Assembly (NCBI GenBank): GCA_035288865.1
Contig: DATDZA010000018.1
Coordinates: 1 to 64,000 of the forward strand
Source of the DNA: GCA-2688775 sp035288865
Lineage (GTDB): Archaea; Nanobdellota; Nanobdellia; Woesearchaeales; GW2011-AR4
Direction: 5' to 3'
Length of the DNA: 64,000 nucleotides
Part shown: piece after piece, positions 42,576 through 50,054 of the stretch
Numbering within the stretch: the stretch's first letter is position 1
Layout of the letters: every line of letters begins with the position of its first letter
Position numbers and translations under genes: made by a program
Notes under the pieces: generated by a model
What the model saw: the letters and a program-made list of their open reading frames with translations, nothing else
Told to the model about the DNA's origin: nothing
Databases searched by the model: none

Positions 42576-43661
42576 TCAGTCGACCGCCTTTATGTATTCA
42601 TAATCCCTTCTGCCGCTTAAATAAGAGTCAAAATAACCGACAACAAGCCTGTGATATTTTTTTCCGGATTTAGGAATCACTTCCTCAACAACGCCGCTCG
42701 CCTCAATTTTTTCATTTTTATATGCAAGCATGCAGTAGTCCCTTGAGTAAAAAACTACTTTGCTTATGGCGGCATTTGTGCACGTTGAATCGCCATCAAG
42801 AAATCTTGAATCAGAAATCAAATAGCAGCCAGGCCTGACCACTGAATTTTTATGGTCTCCGACCAAACCAATATATTTTGCCTGCCCAATTCTTCTGTAT
42901 TTTTCACTGCCCCACTTGAACCATGCTTCATTTTCAAGCTCGACGGCGAATATTACAAACAAGGTCCCCTTGAAGAAGCCTTCTGACTTTTTTCTGTGCA
43001 TATTTTCTATATATTTCTCCTTTTTATGCACCATATGCCTGTTGCGCTTTTTGTAGAATGATTCCCACTCGCTGTAAGTTTTCCACCTTAGGCCTTTGTT
43101 GGATGTTTTTTTAAGAAATTCCATAAGGCTCCAAAATTTATTTTTTCCATAAACCACGATGTTTATGTCAGACATATTGGGTGAGTAATGGCCCATAAGT
43201 GTCGAGTAGGTTATCCCAAAATCTTCAGGCTTGAGGCCGCTTTTTAAAAGCAGCGACACAAGCTCAACCACATTCCTAAGGTGCTGGTCCAGGTCTTTAT
43301 CCGGCATTCCCATAAGCTGTGCCAGGCCCTCTCTTGGGGAATATTCCCTTTCTATATTTTTTTTTGGCACTGCAAAAAACAGGGGGCTTTTGTCGTGAAC
43401 AGGGCTCCTGAAAATGTACTGGGGATAAGCCTTTGCAAATGAATTAATGTATTGCGTAAGCTTTTCAGTGTCAATCCACAAATCCAGGCGGTTCATCTTT
43501 CTTCCGGAAATAAATCTGTAGGACAGAGCGTCGCTTGAAATTATATCGGTAGGAATATATTTTGGCTTGATCAAAACCCTGCCTTCAGGATGCTGATTGC
43601 CATAAACTTGGCAATGCAATCCGTCAATTGTGGTAATTATTGAAGATTCGTAAAAGTGCAT
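42576..43661 (-). CDS. Nucleotidyltransferase-like protein, copy 1 (altered active site)
   Basis: 361 residues from the ATG at 43661, chosen because the paralogue upstream begins the same way (MHFYES). A nucleotidyltransferase-type motif is ITYSTLMGHYSPNMSDINIV. The canonical GS...SDID appears with SDIN, so the second catalytic Asp is Asn. The C-terminal third (VRPGCYLISD ... KYHRLVVGYFDSYL) matches that of copy 2. Start follows the copy 2 stop by one base. It may be an inactive or modified partner. No named family is certain. Confidence 0.75.
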   Translation of the reverse strand: MHFYESSIITTIDGLHCQVYGNQHPEGRVLIKPKYIPTDIISSDALSYRFISGRKMNRLDLWIDTEKLTQYINSFAKAYPQYIFRSPVHDKSPLFFAVPKKNIEREYSPREGLAQLMGMPDKDLDQHLRNVVELVSLLLKSGLKPEDFGITYSTLMGHYSPNMSDINIVVYGKNKFWSLMEFLKKTSNKGLRWKTYSEWESFYKKRNRHMVHKKEKYIENMHRKKSEGFFKGTLFVIFAVELENEAWFKWGSEKYRRIGQAKYIGLVGDHKNSVVRPGCYLISDSRFLDGDSTCTNAAISKVVFYSRDYCMLAYKNEKIEASGVVEEVIPKSGKKYHRLVVGYFDSYLSGRRDYEYIKAVD

Positions 43662-43662
43662 T

Positions 43663-44760
43663 TTAAAAACCCGACTTAATAAATTCTTTTTCTCTCCTTT
43701 CATTGAGATAAGCGTCAAAATAACCGATTACCAGCCGGTAATATTTCGTGCCTTTTTTAGGAGTCACCATCTCAAGGAGCCCGCAGGCAGTTATTTCTTC
43801 CCCTTTCAGTGCCTGCTGCACAAAAGGGATTGAGTATGTCACAACTCTTTTGATTTCCAAAGAACCATCAATTTTTATATTTTTTAAATGAAAATCTATT
43901 ATTTTTCCGTTTGTAATTTCATAAAATCCTGGTCTCACATGGCTGTTATAATGATCTGTAACTTTTCCTTTTATTGTGACCGTTCCCAGCGGCTCAAATT
44001 TGTCCTCGCCCCATCTGAACCAGGTTTCCTGAGGCTCTTCAACAGTAAATAATGTGAAAACTGTGCCGGAGAACATTCCTTCATACCTTTTTCTCCTCAT
44101 ATGGTCGACATATTCTTTTTGCGTGAATTGCACTGATTCCGAAGTTTTATGCTCCTGATAATATCTTTTCCATTCTTCATCAGTTTTCCAGTGCAATTTT
44201 TCATGCTTTGCATTTTTGAGATAATTAAAAATTTTCCATCCGTTGCCCTTGCCGTAGATTATTATATCAATGTCGGACTTTCCAATAGTATAATTTCCCA
44301 TTAAAGTAGAATGTGTTATGCCGAGATTTTCAGGCTTTACTCCGCTTTTTGCCAGGAATTCGATGAGTTCCATTACGGAAATCAAATATTCATCCAAGTC
44401 TTTTCTTGGAACCTGCATTAGCTCCTGCAGGCCTTTCCGTGGATCATGGATTGCGATTATTTTTTCTCTCGGAACAGCAAAAAACCAGTTTTTGGTGTCA
44501 TTGCAGTTATATATATAGTCAGGAAATTTTTTCTTGAACTGCACGACATAAGACTTGAGCTTTTCCTTGTCTGCAAACAAATTAAACCTTATCATGCATT
44601 TTTCAAATAAAAATCTGTACTTCAGGCCGCTGCCTTCCAGCGCATTTTTAGGTATGTATTTGGGCTTGACTATAACATATCCTTTGGGGTGCTCGTTCGA
44701 GTACGATTTGCACTGAAACCCGTCCACAGTATCCAGCAATATTGATTCGTAAAAATGCAT
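43663..44760 (-). CDS. Nucleotidyltransferase-like protein, copy 2 (intact active site)
   Basis: 365 residues from the ATG at 44760, which has a GGTGAT ribosome binding site. ITHSTLMGNYTIGKSDIDII has both Asp residues of the minimal nucleotidyltransferase motif. DHYNSHVRPGFYEIT and KYYRLVIGYFDAYLNERRE end the protein. It is first in a long operon running to at least 39615: copy 1, HIT-like, PHP, APS kinase, PHP. A TATTTAAAT box near 44806 leaves a leader of about 20 nt, unlike the leaderless genes around it. Substrate unknown. Confidence 0.78.
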   Translation of the reverse strand: MHFYESILLDTVDGFQCKSYSNEHPKGYVIVKPKYIPKNALEGSGLKYRFLFEKCMIRFNLFADKEKLKSYVVQFKKKFPDYIYNCNDTKNWFFAVPREKIIAIHDPRKGLQELMQVPRKDLDEYLISVMELIEFLAKSGVKPENLGITHSTLMGNYTIGKSDIDIIIYGKGNGWKIFNYLKNAKHEKLHWKTDEEWKRYYQEHKTSESVQFTQKEYVDHMRRKRYEGMFSGTVFTLFTVEEPQETWFRWGEDKFEPLGTVTIKGKVTDHYNSHVRPGFYEITNGKIIDFHLKNIKIDGSLEIKRVVTYSIPFVQQALKGEEITACGLLEMVTPKKGTKYYRLVIGYFDAYLNERREKEFIKSGF

Positions 44761-44876
44761 ATAAATCACCAAAAACTTATTGTAAATGTATTATTCTATT
44801 CTATTTAAATTTAACTTAATGCGATAAGGAAACCAGTCTGTAATAAATTATGCTAGTTCAGATTTTAATCTGCATT

Positions 44877-45962
44877 TTATTTTAAATCTTTAAGAATTTT
44901 ATTTAATTTTTCTGATAATTTTTTCCAGTCAAAGTTTATAACATCTTCACCATAATCTGGCCTGGAATTATTTTCAAGCTTGAGCATTATCTTCTCGCTG
45001 AAATCATCAACATTGCCGGGAGAAGCCAGGCTTCCATTATATTTCTTAAGCATAAATGAAACATCTCCGATGTCGGTTGCAACAATCGGAACATTGCATG
45101 CCAAGTATTCCGCTAATTTATACGGGAAGCAGTATTTAGTAAATTCGTTTGCTGTATTTGGAATAACAGCAACATCAGCAGAATTAATTCCCAGAACAAC
45201 ATCCTCCCTTTTTGGAAAAGCCCTAAATATGATATTTTTCTGCTTTATGTTAAGCCCTTTTTCAATCTCTCCGCTCAGGAGAAGATAGGTATCAGGAAAA
45301 TCCTGCTTTACTTTGCTAAAAGAATGAAGCAGTATATTGGCGCCTTTTAATTTCTCAAGATGGCCAATGTATACTATAATTTTGGATTTTAATGGTAATT
45401 TTAATTTTTTTCTTGCTTTTTCCCTATCTATAGGCTTGAATAAATCTAGCTCAATTCCGTTTTGAATAACGTACGTCGGCTTTTTCCTTGTCTTTGAAAC
45501 ATACTCCTTCAAACTCTCGCTGACCGTCAGAACAATATCAGCTTCATCAACAGCTTTTTTATGAAAATATGAAACAAAAGGAAACCTGTATGTATCATAT
45601 GTTTCAAAATTATCCTGCAGGTCATATATTAAAGGTAAATGAAATTTTTTTGATAGGTGATTACCCAGAGCACCAATTAACGGGTCAGATGATGCTACAA
45701 TAACATCATAATTTTCTTTTTTAATTAATTTTTTTGCTTCATCGATAAAAGAAAATATTGAAAAAAATGATACCGGGGCAATAAAGAAACTCACACCATT
45801 TCTTTTAATAATCTTGGATTCTTTTTTTGTATAATCCGGGCATAGAAAATCAATTTGATGCTCTTTTGCCAGATTTTCAAACAATCTTATCTGGCGCCCG
45901 AAATAGGTGAGAACCATGTCCTTATTGGCGCCAAAGCGCTTCATTATGACGAGAATTTTCAT
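44877..45962 (-). CDS. GT4 family glycosyltransferase
   Basis: 361 residues, GT-B fold. The N-terminus is ILVIMKRFGANKDMV and the middle has VIVASSDPLIGALG and PLIYDLQDNFE. The C-terminal half has KIIVYIGHLEKLKGANILLH, LLLSGEIEKG and AEYLACNVPIVATDIGD. It adds a sugar to a glycan or lipid-linked intermediate. It lies 24 nt downstream of the rfbG-like gene on the same strand, so it may use a CDP-linked deoxysugar donor, but this is inference. Confidence 0.87.
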   Translation of the reverse strand: MKILVIMKRFGANKDMVLTYFGRQIRLFENLAKEHQIDFLCPDYTKKESKIIKRNGVSFFIAPVSFFSIFSFIDEAKKLIKKENYDVIVASSDPLIGALGNHLSKKFHLPLIYDLQDNFETYDTYRFPFVSYFHKKAVDEADIVLTVSESLKEYVSKTRKKPTYVIQNGIELDLFKPIDREKARKKLKLPLKSKIIVYIGHLEKLKGANILLHSFSKVKQDFPDTYLLLSGEIEKGLNIKQKNIIFRAFPKREDVVLGINSADVAVIPNTANEFTKYCFPYKLAEYLACNVPIVATDIGDVSFMLKKYNGSLASPGNVDDFSEKIMLKLENNSRPDYGEDVINFDWKKLSEKLNKILKDLK

Positions 45963-45986
45963 TTTTTTAATTAGATTTTAATTATT

Positions 45987-46970
45987 TTAATTAATATTAT
46001 TTTTATAATAATTTCTGTACCACTCAATCGTTTCTTTCAGGCCTTGTTCAATTGTGTATTTTGGCCGCCATTTCAGCAATTTCTGAGCTTTTTCCGTTGC
46101 AAGATACTGCCTGTCAATTTCATTTTTTGCCTGGCCGAGGATTTTAGGTTTTGTATTTTTTCCCATCAGTTTTATTATTTTATTGTATAAATCAATGACG
46201 CTTATGGGTTTTGAAGTTCCAAAATTAAATGCCTGCCCGACAACTTCTTTCCTATGCAGGTTTTCTGCCAATGTCAAATAAGCGCTGACGGCATCCTTGA
46301 TGTACAGATAATCCCTTTCTGGAGTGCCGTCACTTCTTATCACAGGCTGTTCTCCCAGAAGTACAGTAGTTATCACATCCGGAATAATCCTGCTCATGTT
46401 CATATCAGCTGGGCCGTATGTGTTTGCATTCCTGGTTATAGCTAATGGCAGATTGTAAGTCATAAAATAGCATCTTGCAAGAATCTCAGCGCACGCTTTT
46501 GATGCGTCATAAGGATAATACCCGTTTAATGGGGATTCTTCGGTGTAAGGCAATTTTTTTTGTTGGCCGTAGGCTTTGTCTGATGATGCAATAATTAATC
46601 CTTTAACGGTCTTTGATAATCTTGAAGTTTCCAGAATGTTCCATGTTCCTTTTATGTTGGATTCGAATGTTGACAGCGGGCTTCTGTTCGCAGGGCCCAC
46701 AATTGCCTGAGCTGCAATGTGGAAGACAAACTGAATGTCATATTCATTTATGGTTCTTTCGCAATCATGAAAATTAACTAAATCACCGTGTATAATACTA
46801 ACTTTATTTCTTAATCCCAAAACGTCAATGTTGCTTGTTTTTTTAACGTCCCGGACAATTGTTGTTACAACTGCTCCTTTGTCGACCAACGCTTTTGCAA
46901 TATGGCTTCCTATAAATCCGTCTGCTCCGGTAACCAGAACATTCATGCCTTTCCAGCTTATTTCAGCCAT
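45987..46970 (-). CDS. rfbG: CDP-glucose 4,6-dehydratase-like SDR
   Basis: 327 residues, extended SDR. It has VLVTGADGFIGSHIAKAL, AAQAIVGPANRSPLSTFESN, SSDKAYGQ and PYDASKACAE (catalytic Tyr and Lys). The SSDKAYG motif is typical of CDP-glucose 4,6-dehydratase and not of UDP or dTDP enzymes. It would form CDP-4-keto-6-deoxyglucose. It overlaps the 3' end of the rfbF gene by 13 nt, which supports the pathway. Later enzymes for 3,6-dideoxyhexoses (RfbH, RfbI) are not in the window. Confidence 0.87.
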   Translation of the reverse strand: MAEISWKGMNVLVTGADGFIGSHIAKALVDKGAVVTTIVRDVKKTSNIDVLGLRNKVSIIHGDLVNFHDCERTINEYDIQFVFHIAAQAIVGPANRSPLSTFESNIKGTWNILETSRLSKTVKGLIIASSDKAYGQQKKLPYTEESPLNGYYPYDASKACAEILARCYFMTYNLPLAITRNANTYGPADMNMSRIIPDVITTVLLGEQPVIRSDGTPERDYLYIKDAVSAYLTLAENLHRKEVVGQAFNFGTSKPISVIDLYNKIIKLMGKNTKPKILGQAKNEIDRQYLATEKAQKLLKWRPKYTIEQGLKETIEWYRNYYKNNIN

Positions 46971-47650
46971 TTCATTTCTCCTTTATTATAAATTTCATTA
47001 AGCTCGATGACATCCTTCAGGGTATTCATTGACTTCCAATAACCTTTGTGTCTGAAAGCTGCAATTTGTTTTGATTTTGCCAAATCTCTTAAAACATCCC
47101 TTTCCAAATCGTATCCTTTTTTCATGTATTTGAAAATTTTTTTATTGAAAACATAAAAGCCTCCGTTCATGAAATGTTCTAATTTTGGCTTTTCTTTAAA
47201 GCCAATGACTTCGCTTTTTTTGTTTAATTCCAAAATTCCGAATGGGGATTCAAGATTTACTGCAGTTAATGTAACTGTTTTCTTATTTTTCTTATGAAAT
47301 TCCAATAATTTTTTCAGGTCAACATCACTCAAGTCATCGCCGTATGTGACAAAAAAATTATCATCCTTGATTAAGTGCTTCACTTTCTGTATTCTTTCTG
47401 CCTTGTTTGTTTCTGCGCCAGTATCAATGAATTGAATTTCTATTTTTTTTTCATTTTTGAAATATTCTCTGATTTTTTCTCCCTTGTAGCCCAAGCAGAA
47501 AACAAAATCTTTATGGCCAAATCTTTTGTACATCTGAACAAGATGCCATAAAATCGGCTTATTGCCTACATTAATCAAGGGCTTAGGAATTTCCTCAGTA
47601 TATTCGCTTAATCTGGTACCTTTCCCCCCGCATAACACGATAACTTGCAT
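46958..47650 (-). CDS. rfbF: Glucose-1-phosphate cytidylyltransferase-like
   Basis: 230 residues. It begins VIVLCGGKGTRLSEYTEEIP and continues KPLINVGNKPILWHLVQMYK, then DFVFCLGYKGEKIREYF; these match RfbF. DTGAETNKAERIQKV differs from the usual TG..T.TGGR, but the place is the same. The enzyme would make CDP-glucose from CTP and glucose-1-phosphate for the dehydratase downstream. A TTTTTAAAC box about 26 nt upstream of the ATG marks a leaderless two-gene unit. Confidence 0.87.
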   Translation of the reverse strand: MQVIVLCGGKGTRLSEYTEEIPKPLINVGNKPILWHLVQMYKRFGHKDFVFCLGYKGEKIREYFKNEKKIEIQFIDTGAETNKAERIQKVKHLIKDDNFFVTYGDDLSDVDLKKLLEFHKKNKKTVTLTAVNLESPFGILELNKKSEVIGFKEKPKLEHFMNGGFYVFNKKIFKYMKKGYDLERDVLRDLAKSKQIAAFRHKGYWKSMNTLKDVIELNEIYNKGEMKWLK

Positions 47651-47703
47651 ATCAGCTAAGGTTAGAATTCAGTTTAAAAAGATTGCGGATTAGATTGGTA
47701 GTC

Positions 47704-48354
47704 TTACTTTTTCTCAGCAACCACAAAATAATAAGTCGGGAACCTCGCTGTTTTATCTAGAAAATCCAGAATGCTGAATATTTGTGATATAATATAAAAT
47801 GGCCATAAAATACAAGTCAATATTTGAATAAACTTCCTAATTTGCTTTGGAAATAATAATGGAATTCCTTTAATTAGTGAATGCAAAATCACAGCAGGCA
47901 CATTGAAAATTCCGCCTATGGTTTCAATTCTTTTAATTTTAAAATCTTCTTCCAATAAGGTTCTTAATCCATATTCTGTAAAGCGGTATTTATCATCGGG
48001 CGCATCGTGGATTGGATAAAAAAATGGCACTATCAGAATTAATTTTCCGTCATTTTTTAATATTTTATTTATGGATTTTATAACAATAAACGGATTTTTG
48101 AAATAATAAAATGAATTCACAGAAATAACTTTGTCAAAAGAATTGGATTTGAAGGGAAGATTATTAGCGTCAGAAACGATGTGCGTTCTGGAAGTTTTGT
48201 TTATGTCCAGGCAAACAATTTTTCCTTCAATATCTTCGTGATAATATGGCTTTGAGCCGCAGCCCAAATCAAGAATTTTGTCTGATTTTTTGTCAAACCA
48301 TTCATTAATTAATCTTTTTATTTTTTCTTTTATAAAAAAAAATTCCCCTATCAT
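47704..48354 (-). CDS. Class I SAM-dependent methyltransferase
   Basis: 216 residues. Motif I is ILDLGCGSKPYYHED near residue 27 and the motif IV region is FDKVISVNSFYYFKNP. A hydrophobic stretch near the C-terminus (about 165-190) is unusual for a soluble methyltransferase and may bind membrane or lipid. The start overlaps the end of the upstream methyltransferase gene by 4 nt. A sugar or lipid methyl group is a plausible target. Confidence 0.8.
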   Translation of the reverse strand: MIGEFFFIKEKIKRLINEWFDKKSDKILDLGCGSKPYYHEDIEGKIVCLDINKTSRTHIVSDANNLPFKSNSFDKVISVNSFYYFKNPFIVIKSINKILKNDGKLILIVPFFYPIHDAPDDKYRFTEYGLRTLLEEDFKIKRIETIGGIFNVPAVILHSLIKGIPLLFPKQIRKFIQILTCILWPFYIISQIFSILDFLDKTARFPTYYFVVAEKK

Positions 48355-49076
48355 TTTATTGCCTTCACAACGATATAATGGCTATGGTAAATATCAATCT
48401 TTGATAAAAAAACCGATATGAAATGCGGAAATGGATAGTATCCAAATCCTTCTGAACTCTTAATTTTGAAATTAAAATCTTTTAATAAGCCAATCAATGC
48501 TTTTGTCGTCATCACTTTGACATGGTCCAATGTTTCAGATTCCTCTGAAAAAATTTTTTTCATTCTGGCTTTGTTTAATTGTTTTACAATGCCGCAGTCA
48601 GATTTGTAATCCGGCTTTATTGTTGGGCCGGAAAATGGCTGGATTCCCATAAATAAGGCAAAAACATTATGCCAGCTTGCGAGATTTGGGGTGCCTATAA
48701 TTACATACCCATTTTTTTTTAATATCCTGTGCAGTTCGGAAACAAAAAGTCGCACATTGACCAGATGTTCTATCACATGATAGGCTATTATGACATCAAA
48801 AAGATTGTCATTGTAAGGCAATTTTTTGTTTAAATCTGAAATCTTAACTTTAATCCCATTTTTTTGAGCTTCCAGCGCCTTGTTTTTATTTAATTCAATT
48901 CCGTGCAGAAATTTTGTTCCTATAATGCTGCCAAATTTTTTTGTGTTGATTCCGTCCCAGCATCCACAGTCCAGCAGAACTGCATTTTTATATTGCTCAA
49001 GCATAGACTCGGCAGCTATGCCTGAATTTTTTGCAGTATTCTCGTATAGGTTAGAAAAATAATTTCTTAGCATCAA
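48351..49076 (-). CDS. Class I SAM-dependent methyltransferase
   Basis: 241 residues. Motif I reads AVLLDCGCWDGINTKKFG and DVIIAYHVIEHL is the motif IV region. IGTPNLASWHNVFALFMG is typical of the methyltransferase 11/23 group. It starts one base after the stop of the dolichol-phosphate-sugar synthase-like gene and overlaps the next methyltransferase by 4 nt. The three-gene unit probably modifies a polyprenyl-linked glycan. Confidence 0.82.
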   Translation of the reverse strand: MMLRNYFSNLYENTAKNSGIAAESMLEQYKNAVLLDCGCWDGINTKKFGSIIGTKFLHGIELNKNKALEAQKNGIKVKISDLNKKLPYNDNLFDVIIAYHVIEHLVNVRLFVSELHRILKKNGYVIIGTPNLASWHNVFALFMGIQPFSGPTIKPDYKSDCGIVKQLNKARMKKIFSEESETLDHVKVMTTKALIGLLKDFNFKIKSSEGFGYYPFPHFISVFLSKIDIYHSHYIVVKAIK

Positions 49077-49961
49077 TTATCTGCCCTCAAACATATCAGC
49101 TAGTAATGCAAATGTCAAAAGCTGAAATCCTATGCTTAGGATTATCACGTCCAGCATCATCAATGCAAGATGTCCCGCAATTCCGGTTGTCAAGTGGAGG
49201 TAAATCAGGTAAACCCCAATTAGGATGCCAAATGAAAAGATTAATGTTCCCAGAACTCCAAAAAATTTTAGTGGCTTGTAATCGCGGTATATCCTTAAAA
49301 TATTTATCCATGCTTTTAATGCATAACTGAATGGGTTGCTTATCAGCCTGCTTTTATCCTTTCTCTTTGCAAAATAAATCGGAACTTCTTTAATTTTAAA
49401 TTTATTTTTAGCAGCTCGTATTATCTGCTCCTGCGTGTATGTGTGGTCTGACCTTATTATAACTTTTTTTGCAAAGTCTTTTGTAAACGCCCGGAACCCT
49501 GTCTGCGCATCTGAAATTTTTATTCCTGCAATGCCGGAAACAACGTCGGAAAATGCTTTATTGCCAAACCTGTTTATCATTGGCATATATTCTATTTTTC
49601 CCAAGAATCTGCTTCCCAAAACCAAATCATACCCTTTATTTATTTCATTAATCAGTATTGGAATCTCATTTGCCTGATACTGCATGTCCGCATCAATGTG
49701 CACAATCACATCTGCGCCAAGCTCCAAAGATTTTTCTATCTCGGTTCTGAAAGTTTCCGCCAGCCCATAATTTTTTGCGTGCGAATAAACAACCGCTTTT
49801 GCGCTCTTTGCAGCTTTTGCTGTCTTGTCAGAGCTACCATCATCGAGAACGAGAATTTTATAGCTATATCTCTTTTCTTTCATTACCTTATGGATATTGC
49901 CAACCAAAGCGCCTATTGTTTTTTCCTCATTATAGGCGGGAATAGTGACTACAATCATCAT
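49077..49961 (-). CDS. GT2 dolichyl-phosphate sugar synthase-like enzyme with membrane helices
   Basis: 295 residues. The GT2 domain has VVTIPAYNEEKTIGALVGNI, VLDDGSSDKTA, AVVYSHAKNYGLAE and IHIDADMQYQANEI-like DAD motif (VIVHIDADMQYQ), then LVLGSRFLG. Two C-terminal helices lie at about 240-292. This matches dolichol-phosphate mannose/glucose synthases of archaea. I choose the ATG at 49961 because a TTTAAA box is centred 25.5 nt upstream; a longer start to 50015 would pass through it. It makes polyprenyl-phosphate sugars for extracellular glycosylation. Confidence 0.87.
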   Translation of the reverse strand: MMIVVTIPAYNEEKTIGALVGNIHKVMKEKRYSYKILVLDDGSSDKTAKAAKSAKAVVYSHAKNYGLAETFRTEIEKSLELGADVIVHIDADMQYQANEIPILINEINKGYDLVLGSRFLGKIEYMPMINRFGNKAFSDVVSGIAGIKISDAQTGFRAFTKDFAKKVIIRSDHTYTQEQIIRAAKNKFKIKEVPIYFAKRKDKSRLISNPFSYALKAWINILRIYRDYKPLKFFGVLGTLIFSFGILIGVYLIYLHLTTGIAGHLALMMLDVIILSIGFQLLTFALLADMFEGR

Positions 49962-49983
49962 GCATTGCAATAAGAAAGTTCGG

Positions 49984-49989
49984 TTTAAA
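49984..49989 (-). promoter_or_regulatory. TATA box for the GT2/methyltransferase operon
   Basis: TTTAAA centred about 25.5 nt upstream of the minus-strand ATG at 49961 fixes the start of the dolichyl-phosphate sugar synthase-like gene. Confidence 0.55.
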
Positions 49990-50025
49990 TATGTTTCTAA
50001 ATTTGTATTATTCAATCCAAAAAGC

Positions 50026-50033
50026 TTTTAATA
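50026..50033 (+). promoter_or_regulatory. TATA box for the GT-C-like gene at 50055
   Basis: TTTTAATA is centred about 26 nt before the ATG at 50055, which fits a leaderless transcript divergent from the GT2 operon. Confidence 0.45.
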
Positions 50034-50054
50034 TGCATTAATTTAATTCATTAA

